Source: Nitrosopumilales archaeon
GTDB taxonomy: Archaea > Thermoproteota > Nitrososphaeria > Nitrososphaerales > Nitrosopumilaceae
NCBI GenBank assembly: GCA_016176745.1
Contig: JACOWO010000081.1
Span: 1 to 10,551 of the forward strand
Direction: 5' to 3'
Length of the DNA: 10,551 nucleotides
Shown: in pieces, positions 1 through 6,714 of the stretch
Numbering within the stretch: position 1 is the first letter of the stretch
Layout of the letters: every line of letters begins with the position of its first letter
Position numbers and translations under genes: made by a program
The notes under the pieces: model-generated
Told to the model about the DNA's origin: nothing
Database searches by the model: none
Seen by the model: the letters and a program-made list of their open reading frames with translations, nothing else

Positions 1-350
1 GTAGTTATGTTGTCTCCACCGCTTTCTATTATGATAAGGTCAAGCTCCTGATGTTTTGTCTCCATTTCCTCGATTACAGCCAGATTCATTGATGGGTCTT
101 CACGAACTGCAGTGTGTGGACATCCGCCAGTTGCAATGCCAACTACCAAGTTTTCTGGAAGCAGACCCCTTTTTGTTGCTAAATTTAGTCGCATTCTATC
201 AGCATCCTCTTTTGAAATCACATCGTTTGAAATTATGCTGACACTATACCCCTTTGATGCAAGAACTGGAACTACCCTCTCAATTAGCATGCTTTTTCCA
301 GAACCTACAGGTCCACCGATTCCAATTCTTGGTATTCTGTTTTGATTCAT
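1..350 (-). CDS. ureG: Urease accessory GTPase UreG (N-terminal 116 residues, cut by window edge)
   Basis: UreG is the SIMIBI-class GTPase that, with UreF and UreD/UreH, drives GTP-dependent delivery of nickel into apo-urease in the cytoplasm. Translating the minus strand from ATG at 350 gives 116 residues before the left edge. The P-loop GGPVGSGKS lies at residues 12-20. NDVISKEDA (42-50) corresponds to the family NDIYTKEDA stretch. GGCPHTAVREDPSMN (75-89) contains the invariant Cys-Pro-His nickel site, and ESGGDN (109-114) is the GTPase switch region. The P-loop ends in Ser where most UreGs have Thr, which is conservative. The ATG lies 6 bases after the ureF stop, so the gene is the third of a ureE-ureF-ureG unit. 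No Shine-Dalgarno motif is evident, suggesting translation coupled to ureF. UreG is usually about 200 residues, so roughly 45% is missing here only because of the window edge. Identification is secure. Confidence 0.96.
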   Translation of the reverse strand, partial: MNQNRIPRIGIGGPVGSGKSMLIERVVPVLASKGYSVSIISNDVISKEDADRMRLNLATKRGLLPENLVVGIATGGCPHTAVREDPSMNLAVIEEMETKHQELDLIIIESGGDNIT

Positions 351-356
351 AAGAAA

Positions 357-1052
357 TTAAGTGATAAACATCTTTTCGGCTAGTTTTTCATGTGAGATCT
401 GTATAATGTCAATCTCTGGTGCAAACTGCCACATCTCAGAAATATTTCTGTTGATATTTTTTTGTATAGTATCTGCAATTTCGCTTTTTAGCTCGTCTAT
501 AATTTTCTGAGCCTCAAAGTGTTCAATTATCCCCATACGCAGTGCAGCCCCCACCATACCCACTGTAAAACTATAAAGAAGCATTGTTGCAGCCTGTTCT
601 TTTTGTACCCCAAGACTGTATGCTGCAATTGCAAAGCAAACAGGATACACGCCAGTACAGTTCCCACTTGTTATAGAATCAGAATAAAGTTTGAGAAACT
701 TGTCGTCTTTGAATGATTGTATGCACTTGATTAGCTGAATGCCAGATCTTGTTGATGTTTCTCTTATTTCCTTTACTAGCTTCATTGAATATAGTGTTTG
801 ATCTGTTTGGATTATTTTTTCAAAATCATTTTTTGCAATAAAATCATAGGTATTGCACAAGGCAACACAATCAGCAGGACCAATCTGTTGTTTTATGAAG
901 ACTTTTATCAGATCACATAGCTCGTCAGCAGTTTTTATTTTTCTATCATGTATTAGTATCTCAAGACCGTTTGATGTCGCATAAAGACCAGATGGAAAAA
1001 ACGAATCAGACAACTGCATTATTCCAAGCTGCTCAAAAATATCAGTGCTCAT
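357..1052 (-). CDS. ureF: Urease accessory protein UreF
   Basis: UreF is the all-helical chaperone that bridges UreD/UreH-urease and UreG and acts as a checkpoint for nickel transfer. The 231-residue product has the usual family length. The N-terminal family signature is visible as QLSDSFFPSGLYATSNGLE (about residues 12-30), matching the bacterial pattern of Pro-x-Gly followed by a Ser-x-Gly-Leu-Glu. A central Gly-x-Tyr-Pro segment (GVYPVCFAIAAYSLG) and the C-terminal FAPEIDIIQISHEKL, where UreF proteins keep an Ala-Pro...His pattern, are also present. I chose the ATG at 1052; an ATG two codons upstream (1058) is equally possible. A longer reading back to 1094 adds a non-homologous stretch lying entirely inside ureE and is unlikely. 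The gene overlaps the end of ureE by about 11 bases, and a G-rich AAGGGGATGG lies just upstream and may serve as ribosome-binding site. The overlap implies translational coupling. Confidence 0.93.
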   Translation of the reverse strand: MSTDIFEQLGIMQLSDSFFPSGLYATSNGLEILIHDRKIKTADELCDLIKVFIKQQIGPADCVALCNTYDFIAKNDFEKIIQTDQTLYSMKLVKEIRETSTRSGIQLIKCIQSFKDDKFLKLYSDSITSGNCTGVYPVCFAIAAYSLGVQKEQAATMLLYSFTVGMVGAALRMGIIEHFEAQKIIDELKSEIADTIQKNINRNISEMWQFAPEIDIIQISHEKLAEKMFIT

Positions 1053-1545
1053 GTACATCCATCCCCTTGCGTGGAACAAATACCCTTTCCTCAACTTTCA
1101 TCTCCAAGTGTTTTATGATTTCTGAAAACAAGCTTTTGAAGAGATCAAGCTCAGAATCTGCCTGAATTGGAAACAGAATAGTTTGCTTATCAATTGCTAT
1201 CGGCCTGTGCCTATTTCCTATGATATGCCCAAGCAAAACAAGCAGTTCTGTTTGATTTGAATTTTGTTTTATTTTAATTGAAATTACCTTTTCTGGGATT
1301 TGCTCGACTAGAATAAATTTGCCTTCTGAAATCAAAACATCGCCATGATTTAGTTTTGTACTGTCATTGAATAACAGTCCAACATCTGTTCCCTTGTCAG
1401 TGCTTTTTCTTAGTCTTGTTTTTTCCAACTCTTGGCGAGAGACTTGTAGTCGTTCACATTTTCCCTGCTTGTCCAATATTTCAAATCTTTTTTGCAATTC
1501 ATCATCATCAAAAATATTTCCAGAGATTTTTGTGATTTTTAACAC
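1042..1545 (-). CDS. ureE: Urease nickel metallochaperone UreE
   Basis: UreE is a dimeric cytoplasmic nickel carrier that hands the metal to the UreG/UreF/UreD complex. The 167-residue product has an N-terminal beta-domain (about 1-75) and a C-terminal ferredoxin-like metal-binding domain (about 80-150). The diagnostic motif GHIIGNRHRPI spans residues 106-116; His113 corresponds to the dimer-interface nickel ligand of the GNxH motif. The two additional histidines found further along in some bacterial UreEs are not seen at the matching place, and there is no long His-rich tail, but the protein ends in His-Glu-His, which could bind metal. The start is GTG at 1545: going upstream, the frame contains no ATG before the stop at 1588-1590, and a palindromic TATA-like box lies about 27 bases before the GTG, which fits a leaderless transcript. 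It is the first gene of the leftward accessory unit and is divergent from ureA. Confidence 0.92.
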   Translation of the reverse strand: MLKITKISGNIFDDDELQKRFEILDKQGKCERLQVSRQELEKTRLRKSTDKGTDVGLLFNDSTKLNHGDVLISEGKFILVEQIPEKVISIKIKQNSNQTELLVLLGHIIGNRHRPIAIDKQTILFPIQADSELDLFKSLFSEIIKHLEMKVEERVFVPRKGMDVHEH

Positions 1546-1566
1546 AGATAGTTCAGTTTGTTGTTG

Positions 1567-1578
1567 AAAATATATTTT
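1567..1578 (-). promoter_or_regulatory. TATA-like box of the ureEFG unit
   Basis: AAAATATATTTT is a perfect 12-base palindrome centred about 27 bases upstream of the ureE GTG. That is the spacing expected between an archaeal TATA box and the start of a leaderless transcript. It is read leftward here, but being symmetrical it carries no direction itself; the direction is inferred from its distance to ureE. Confidence 0.5.
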
Positions 1579-1602
1579 CGTAAAATACTATAATTTTTCA
1601 AA

Positions 1603-1612
1603 TTATTAAATA
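1603..1612 (+). promoter_or_regulatory. TATA-like box of the ureABC operon
   Basis: TTATTAAATA is centred about 28 bases upstream of the ureA ATG (1636). The match to the archaeal TATA consensus and the spacing suggest that ureA is translated from a leaderless or nearly leaderless mRNA. It lies about 25-45 bases from the ureEFG box, so the two divergent units share one compact control region. Confidence 0.5.
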
Positions 1613-1635
1613 CAAGAGCCAGATACTATCTGCGT

Positions 1636-1938
1636 ATGATGCTTACTCCTCGTGAAATAGAAAAATTACATATCTTTTTGGCAGCAGAGCTTGCAAGGAA
1701 AAGAAAGGCAAGAGGATTAAAACTAAATCACCCAGAAGCAGTTGCTCTAATTACTGACCATATTTTGGAAGGTGCACGTGATGGCAAGTCAGTTTCGGAG
1801 CTAATGAGCTCTGGAAGAAATGTACTAACAAAAGACGATGTGTTGCCAGGCGTTTCAGAGCTAATCCACTCAATTCAGGTTGAGGCAACCTTTGAGGATG
1901 GAACAAAGCTTGTCACAGTTCATGATCCAATAGTGTGA
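1636..1938 (+). CDS. ureA: Urease gamma subunit UreA
   Basis: This is the smallest structural subunit of the (alpha-beta-gamma)3 urease, which hydrolyses urea to ammonia and carbamate, the latter decomposing to ammonia and CO2. At 100 residues it matches the family length. Conserved stretches are easy to see: LTPREIEKL at the N-terminus, [15 protein letters not shown] in the middle, [13 protein letters not shown], and the C-terminal [19 protein letters not shown]. Two consecutive ATG codons (1636 and 1639) are possible starts. The second gives the usual family beginning, but the TATA-to-start distance fits either one. It is the first gene of ureABC; ureB begins 6 bases after its stop. Identification is essentially certain. 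Confidence 0.97.
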   Translation: MMLTPREIEKLHIFLAAELARKRKARGLKLNHPEAVALITDHILEGARDGKSVSELMSSGRNVLTKDDVLPGVSELIHSIQVEATFEDGTKLVTVHDPIV

Positions 1939-1939
1939 T
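1935..1939 (+). promoter_or_regulatory. Ribosome-binding motif for ureB TTG start
   Basis: GTGAT, partly overlapping the ureA stop codon, is complementary to the AUCAC of the archaeal 16S rRNA 3' end. It sits 5 bases before the TTG at 1945. It supports the TTG as the true start, since the frame has no other initiator between the in-frame stop at 1936-1938 and the conserved IPGEY motif. Confidence 0.45.
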
Positions 1940-1944
1940 GTGCT

Positions 1945-2307
1945 TTGATTCCAGGAGAATACTTTCTTTCAGACAAACCTATTCTTGCAAACCAAAACAG
2001 AAAAACTATAACAATCAAAGTAAGCAATACTGGAGACAGGCCAATACAGGTTGGCTCGCATGCACATTTTTTTGAGGTAAACAAGGCTCTATCTTTTCCA
2101 CGGGAGCAAGCCTATGGACATCACCTCAACATTCCAGCAGGAACATCTGTACGATTTGAGCCTGGTGAGACAAAAGAAGTATCATTAACTGAATATGGCG
2201 GAAAAAAAATTGTCTTTGGCTTTAGTGGACTAGTAAATGGTGAGCTTGAAAAGAAAAAATCTGATGCTATTAAGAAGGCAAGAGAAAAAGGATTCAAAGG
2301 TGCCTAG
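1945..2307 (+). CDS. ureB: Urease beta subunit UreB
   Basis: This is the second structural urease subunit, which packs against UreC and UreA in the trimeric enzyme. The product has 120 residues. It begins IPGEY as in the family and shows the hallmark block [19 protein letters not shown], followed by [21 protein letters not shown] and a GFSGLVNG end of the core. The start codon is TTG. The preceding in-frame triplet series reaches a stop at 1936-1938 without an ATG, and the ATG at 1938 is in a different frame. The core ends near residue 100; the last 18-20 residues form a lysine-rich, probably helical tail ([20 protein letters not shown]) longer than in typical bacterial UreB of about 100-106 residues. 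ureC starts 2 bases after its stop. Confidence 0.96.
   Translation: MIPGEYFLSDKPILANQNRKTITIKVSNTGDRPIQVGSHAHFFEVNKALSFPREQAYGHHLNIPAGTSVRFEPGETKEVSLTEYGGKKIVFGFSGLVNGELEKKKSDAIKKAREKGFKGA
2298..2302 (+). promoter_or_regulatory. Shine-Dalgarno motif for ureC TTG start
   Basis: AGGTG, located inside the last codons of ureB, is complementary to the CACCU at the archaeal 16S rRNA 3' end and lies 7 bases before the TTG at 2310. This motif decides the ureC start, because the first in-frame ATG is far inside the conserved region. Confidence 0.55.
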
Positions 2308-2309
2308 AT

Positions 2310-4019
2310 TTGGTTCTTGAAATCCCAAGAAAAAGATACGTTGACCTTTTTGGGCCGACAGTAGGTGACAGAATAAGGCTTGCAGACACTGAGCTGATAA
2401 TCGAAATAGAAAAGGACCTTCTAAGACATGGTGATGAGGTTGTATTTGGTGGTGGAAAAAGTGCAAGAGATGGTATGGGCCAAGCCTCTGGTGTAAAAAG
2501 AAATGATTCGCTTGATCTTGTAATCACAAACACGATTATTTTAGATCCTATAATTGGAATTGTTAAAGCTGACATTGGAATCAAAGATGGAAAAATTGTA
2601 AAAATTGGAAATGCTGGCAATCCAAACATTATGGATGATATTGATATGATAATTTCATCAAACACCGAAGTAATATCAGGAGAACATACAATTTGTACAG
2701 CTGGTGCAGTTGACACCCACATACATTTTATCTCACCACAACAGGCAATTCATGCAATTTGTAATGGTACAACTACAATGATTGGAGGCGGTACAGGACC
2801 TGCTGATGGGACAAATGCAACAACATGTACTCCAGGAGCTTGGAACATTCAAAGAATGATGGAGGCAATAGATGAATATCCTCTTAATTTTGGGTTTTTG
2901 GGAAAGGGAAACGACTCTAAAGAAGATGCCTTAATTGAGCAAATAGAGGCAGGCGCATGTGGACTAAAACTTCATGAGGACTGGGGAACAACTCCTGCCA
3001 CAATTGATGCCGCACTCAAAGTTGCAGACAAAACAGACACACAGGTTGCAATCCATACAGATACGCTAAACGAATGTGGCTATGTTGATGATACTATAGC
3101 AGTAATTGCTGGACGTACAATTCACACATATCATACAGAAGGAGCTGGCGGTGGACATGCTCCTGATATTATGAAGATAGCTGGCGAAAAAAACATCCTG
3201 CCATCATCTACAAACCCGACAAGACCTTTTACCGTAAACACGCTAAATGAGCACCTTGACATGATGATGGTCTGTCATCACCTAAATCCGTCAGTTCCTG
3301 AAGATGTTTCATTTGCAGAATCACGAATCAGAGCAGAGACAATAGCAGCAGAAGATGTTTTGCACGACATTGGCGCCCTAAGCATGATGTCATCAGACAG
3401 CCAGGCCATGGGAAGAATTGGCGAGGTTACAACAAGAACCTGGCAGACTGCAGATAAAATGAAAAAAATGATTGGAAAATTACCAGAAGATACTGACAAT
3501 GACAATTTCAGGGTAAAGCGCTATCTTGCAAAGTATACGATAAACCCTGCAATAACACATGGCATTTCTGAACATGTTGGCTCACTAGAGTCAGGCAAGC
3601 TTGCTGACATTGTTATTTGGACTCCGCAATTTTTTGGAATAAAGCCAAAGATGATAATCAAAGGCGGAATGATTGCGTATTCTCTTATGGGTGATCCTAA
3701 CGCATCAATTCCTACAACAGAGCCAATCATGTATCGACCCATGTTTGGTGCACTAGGTTCTGCAAAATATTCTACATCATTTACATTTACATCAAAGCTT
3801 GCAATCGAAAAAGGCCTTGAAAAGAAAATTTCAACAAAAAAGAAACTAGTACCTGTCAAAAACTGTAGAAAAATTGGAAAAAAAGACATGGTACACAACA
3901 ACCTCACACCAAAAATTGAAATCGACCCAGAGACATACGAGGTTAAAGTTGATGGAAAGATTGCTACTGTAAAAGCAGCAGACAAGCTTGCACTGGCTAG
4001 GCTTTACAGTTTGTACTAG
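2310..4019 (+). CDS. ureC: Urease alpha (catalytic) subunit UreC
   Basis: This is the catalytic amidohydrolase-fold subunit carrying the binuclear nickel centre. The product is 569 residues, the normal length. All key residues are visible: His137 and His139 in DTHIHF; Lys220, the carbamylated bridging lysine, in GLKLHEDWG; His249 in AIHTDTLNE; His275 in [13 protein letters not shown]; the mobile-flap Cys322-His323 in MVCHHL; Arg339 in [17 protein letters not shown]; and Asp363 in [10 protein letters not shown]. The N-terminal [16 protein letters not shown] and the C-terminal ALARLYSLY also fit. The start is TTG at 2310, preceded by AGGTG. It is the last gene of ureABC. With no missing residue and no frame disruption, the enzyme should be active. 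In an ammonia-oxidising archaeon its ammonia would feed ammonia monooxygenase, a physiological role inferred from lineage and not shown by this window. Confidence 0.98.
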   Translation: MVLEIPRKRYVDLFGPTVGDRIRLADTELIIEIEKDLLRHGDEVVFGGGKSARDGMGQASGVKRNDSLDLVITNTIILDPIIGIVKADIGIKDGKIVKIGNAGNPNIMDDIDMIISSNTEVISGEHTICTAGAVDTHIHFISPQQAIHAICNGTTTMIGGGTGPADGTNATTCTPGAWNIQRMMEAIDEYPLNFGFLGKGNDSKEDALIEQIEAGACGLKLHEDWGTTPATIDAALKVADKTDTQVAIHTDTLNECGYVDDTIAVIAGRTIHTYHTEGAGGGHAPDIMKIAGEKNILPSSTNPTRPFTVNTLNEHLDMMMVCHHLNPSVPEDVSFAESRIRAETIAAEDVLHDIGALSMMSSDSQAMGRIGEVTTRTWQTADKMKKMIGKLPEDTDNDNFRVKRYLAKYTINPAITHGISEHVGSLESGKLADIVIWTPQFFGIKPKMIIKGGMIAYSLMGDPNASIPTTEPIMYRPMFGALGSAKYSTSFTFTSKLAIEKGLEKKISTKKKLVPVKNCRKIGKKDMVHNNLTPKIEIDPETYEVKVDGKIATVKAADKLALARLYSLY

Positions 4020-4055
4020 TCTAAAAATAGCTCAGGATCTTATCGTATTGGATTT

Positions 4056-4119
4056 AGCTAAAAAATTAGATTTTATGTATTATAGTTAAGGGATAGGTTT
4101 TCATAATATCTTTTTAGCT
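4056..4119. repeat. Spaced inverted repeat between ureC and the permease
   Basis: AGCTAAAAA (4056-4064) is repeated in inverted orientation as TTTTTAGCT (4111-4119), with a 46-base AT-rich spacer. The 108-base gap between ureC and the permease holds no gene. The repeat could be an operator, a weak terminator stem or chance in AT-rich DNA. Its right arm lies only 9 bases before the permease ATG. Confidence 0.25.
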
Positions 4120-4127
4120 CTAGTTTC

Positions 4128-4232
4128 ATGACTGAATCACGTCCAGAACTAGTACGAAGCCTTTCGCTTCTGGACATAACAATGATAGGTATAGCAGGCA
4201 TGATTGGCGGAGCCATCTTCATTCTTGTTGGC
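4128..4232 (+). pseudogene. Detached N-terminal piece of APC permease (frameshifted from its body)
   Basis: Reading from ATG 4128 gives a typical APC-superfamily permease beginning: a charged leader (TESRPELVRSLSLLD) followed by the first transmembrane segment ITMIGIAGMIGGAIFILVG, the Gly-rich unwound helix 1 that binds substrate in this fold. After residue 35 this frame becomes unrelated, rich in Cys, Arg and Trp, and stops at 4364. The recognisable permease sequence resumes in the next frame as ALMVVFAINGIITLF from about 4231. In homologous transporters about a dozen residues separate these two segments, usually a Gly-Pro-containing loop. The geometry suggests a deletion of 3n+2 bases near 4230, which both shifts the frame and removes the loop. 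Whether this is a real mutation or a sequencing or assembly error cannot be decided from the window. I give the ancestral gene as running from 4128 to 6423. Confidence 0.75.
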
Positions 4233-6423
4233 ATTGATGGTTGTCTTTGCAATAAATGGAATTATAACGTTATTTACTGCACTCGTATACGCCGAGCTTG
4301 GCTCTGCCTTGCCAGAGGCAGGAGGAGGATATCAGTGGATAAGGGAGGGATTACCTCGCCCTAACGCTTTCATAAGCGGGTGGATGGCGTGGTTTGCCCA
4401 CATGATTGCAGGAAGCTTGTATGCAGTTGGGTTTGGCTCATTTTTAGGACATTTCTTGACAATCATTGGTCTTGTACAGTTTTCTGGAATTGATAAGCTC
4501 ATTGCAGCTCTTGCCATTGTATTATTTACCTACATCAATGTGAAAGGAATTTCTGAAACTGGAAAGATAGGAAACGCAGTAACATTTTCGCAACTTGCAA
4601 TAATTGGTGTTTTGATATTAGCTGGACTAGGTTCCATATTTTTTGTTGAACATGACTGGACTGCCAATTTTGAAGATTTTCTGCCAAAGGGAACTATTGG
4701 ATTAGTTCTTGCAATGGCCCTCACATTTATTGCGTTTGAAGGATACGAAATAATTGTACAGACAGGAGAAGAGGTAAAAAATCCAAAGAGAAACATACCA
4801 AGGGCAATTTTCATTTCACTTGCAGTAGTTGTTTGCATTTACGTGTTGTTTACATTTTCATTCCTTGGCGGACTGGACTCAGAAAAACTAGGAGCCGAAG
4901 TATGGAAGTTTATCGGAAGTAACAAGGAGCTTGGAATAGCAAAGGCCGCAGACTATCTTATTCCGTTTGGAACCATATTGGTACTTCTTGGCGGATTTGT
5001 TTCTATGCTGTCAGCATTAAACGCAACAACTTTTTCATCAAGTAGGGTAGCATTTGCAATGGGCAGGCAATTTAATTTGCCTAAAACTTTTAGTTCAATT
5101 CATACAAAATATCGCACTCCATATTTTGCTACAATAATTTCTGGCATTGTGATGATTATAATGGCCGTATTGTTACCCCTTGAACAGATTGCGCTAGCAG
5201 CTGGGGTCATGTTTCTTTTCTTATTTACACAAGTCAATATAGCTGCAATTACAATAAGAAGACTTTATGGTCCAAAATTAGATTATGGTTTTAAGATTCC
5301 TTTCTTTCCTGTGATTCCTATTATTGGAATATTTACAATGATAGGACTGGCAATCTACCTGTTAATCTTTAATCCACTAAGCTGGCTTATTGCAATCATT
5401 TGGATAATGATTGGATTTACAATCTACAAGATGCATACTGCAAAAAAAGAGATTGAACACTATGCTCCATCAATCATAAATGAAATCCCACAAAAGCGTC
5501 AAAACTATAGAATACTAATTAATTATAATGGAAAATCGATCAAAAATTTAGTAAAGATAGCAAATGTTATAGCTAATGCAAGAGATGCAGAAATTTCCTA
5601 CCTGAATGTTGTAAATGTTCCAATCCAGCTTCCATTGTCATCATCAAGAGAAATCGCTGATAAAGAAGTACATACACTTGAGAATCTTAAAAAAGAATTA
5701 GGTGATAGTGACTCTACTGGTTATTTAATAAGACTATCACATGATATAACTGAAGCCATACTTGCCACAATCGAAGAACAAGGTACTAATCTGCTTGTTA
5801 TTGATTTTGATGATCTAAAAAATAATAGAAAGCTAATGTCGCTTGCTACATGTGACATAATAGGAGTTGTAGTTAGAGACAATTTTGATAATGAAATATC
5901 AAATGTGGTTGTATCATACGACAGAGGAAGACATTGTGACCTAGCATTAGATGTAGCTGATTCTTTTCTAAAATCTCAAGGCAGCAAGATACGAATTGTA
6001 AGGGCAACCACAGGTACTCCAGAAAAAGAGCTCAACATCATAAACAAAATCAATGAAAAGATGTTTGATCTAGGCTGGCAAAAGATACCATTGGAAAGAT
6101 TTGATGCTAGAGACGATACACTAATTCCAAAATTGTTGCAGAACTTTGACACAGACAAGCCTGAATTAATAATAGTAGGAGCTGGAAAGCAATCAGAACA
6201 AGCATTTAGCCCAAAAACACTAGAAATAATAACAAAATCAAAAAAGTCATTTTTGGTAATAAGTAACTCAAGATTCTCAGAAATCCATGCCAGGTATTTT
6301 TGGGAGAAAATAGGTCCAAGATTAAAAGAAAACAGGTATTTTTACAGGATTTATCTCTTGATCACAAGATATGCCAAATACATACAACCAAAACCAAAAA
6401 GCTTTGATGATTACTTCAACTAG
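4204..6423 (+). CDS. APC-family permease with two C-terminal universal-stress (USP) domains, body lacking a proper N-terminus
   Basis: This is the main body of an amino acid/polyamine-type secondary transporter. Helices 2 to 12 occupy about residues 8-410 of this reading. They include the family signature YAELGSALPEAGGGYQWI (29-46) and the helix 6 region FIAFEGYEIIVQTGEEVKNP (175-194). A cytoplasmic region follows with two tandem USP-like alpha/beta domains, about 435-558 and 566-687, each beginning with a beta strand such as YRILINYNG and NVVVSYDRG. This architecture is known in archaeal APC transporters; the substrate cannot be told from sequence. The frame opens at TTG 4204, but that beginning is a frame artefact: the true first helix lies in another frame from ATG 4128. 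ATG 4237 is the first methionine here. Without helix 1 transport would be unlikely. The gene lies 3' of ureC on the same strand, so import of a nitrogen compound is tempting but unproven. It converges on the GYD gene with 7 bases between stops. Confidence 0.85.
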   Translation: MAEPSSFLLALMVVFAINGIITLFTALVYAELGSALPEAGGGYQWIREGLPRPNAFISGWMAWFAHMIAGSLYAVGFGSFLGHFLTIIGLVQFSGIDKLIAALAIVLFTYINVKGISETGKIGNAVTFSQLAIIGVLILAGLGSIFFVEHDWTANFEDFLPKGTIGLVLAMALTFIAFEGYEIIVQTGEEVKNPKRNIPRAIFISLAVVVCIYVLFTFSFLGGLDSEKLGAEVWKFIGSNKELGIAKAADYLIPFGTILVLLGGFVSMLSALNATTFSSSRVAFAMGRQFNLPKTFSSIHTKYRTPYFATIISGIVMIIMAVLLPLEQIALAAGVMFLFLFTQVNIAAITIRRLYGPKLDYGFKIPFFPVIPIIGIFTMIGLAIYLLIFNPLSWLIAIIWIMIGFTIYKMHTAKKEIEHYAPSIINEIPQKRQNYRILINYNGKSIKNLVKIANVIANARDAEISYLNVVNVPIQLPLSSSREIADKEVHTLENLKKELGDSDSTGYLIRLSHDITEAILATIEEQGTNLLVIDFDDLKNNRKLMSLATCDIIGVVVRDNFDNEISNVVVSYDRGRHCDLALDVADSFLKSQGSKIRIVRATTGTPEKELNIINKINEKMFDLGWQKIPLERFDARDDTLIPKLLQNFDTDKPELIIVGAGKQSEQAFSPKTLEIITKSKKSFLVISNSRFSEIHARYFWEKIGPRLKENRYFYRIYLLITRYAKYIQPKPKSFDDYFN

Positions 6424-6430
6424 TGAAAAT

Positions 6431-6697
6431 TTAGATCTTGCCTAGCAGTTTGATTGCTTCTTCTCGTGATATTGCAACAAGTGTTTGCGTTTGCATGACT
6501 TCGCCTGCATCAATTCCAAGCTTTATTGCTTCTTTTTCTGAAGGAGCTTCATAAACCCACACTGCATCATATCTTCCTAAGGTCCAGTATGTTCCAATAA
6601 TTTTGACTCCTTTTGGCAGATTCTCAAGAATTGATTTCCCATATTCTGCTGCATCGCGTGCTTTTTTCTTAAACTTGATCAAGGCGATAAAAAGCAT
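6431..6697 (-). CDS. Small GYD-domain protein
   Basis: The product is an 88-residue soluble protein with a ferredoxin-like alpha/beta layout, resembling the GYD family. It shows an N-terminal strand (LFIALIKFK), a helix, then TYWTLGRYDAVWVYEAP with the characteristic Gly-Arg-Tyr-Asp turn (residues about 41-44), a second helix (EKEAIKLGIDAGEV) and a last strand carrying TQTLVAIS. The biochemical role of this family is not established; proteins of this shape form small multimers. ATG 6697 is preferred. A TTG at 6718 would add seven residues but overlaps the end of the upstream gene and precedes the natural first strand. It starts 17 bases after the stop of the propeller dehydrogenase on the same strand, so the two are probably co-transcribed. 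No Shine-Dalgarno motif is seen. Confidence 0.82.
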   Translation of the reverse strand: MLFIALIKFKKKARDAAEYGKSILENLPKGVKIIGTYWTLGRYDAVWVYEAPSEKEAIKLGIDAGEVMQTQTLVAISREEAIKLLGKI

Positions 6698-6714
6698 ACA
6701 ATATAATTTGTAAA

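Noticed and set aside
1053..1094. Longer ureF start at 1094
   Set aside because: It would overlap ureE by more than 50 bases and adds residues with no counterpart in UreF. The ATG at 1052 or 1058 fits the family.
2294..3985. Long minus-strand frames (2294-2722, 3278-3505, 3521-3985) antisense to ureC
   Set aside because: Their sequence is Ser/Ile/Pro-rich without any family motif, and they lie fully opposite a perfectly conserved ureC. They are reading-frame shadows.
4204..4236. TTG at 4204 as genuine start of the permease
   Set aside because: The residues it adds (AEPSSFLLA) come from the wrong frame of the conserved helix 1. The true N-terminus is in the frame of ATG 4128.
4332..4838. Minus-strand frames opposite the permease
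   Set aside because: They lie opposite conserved permease codons and show no motif or promoter.
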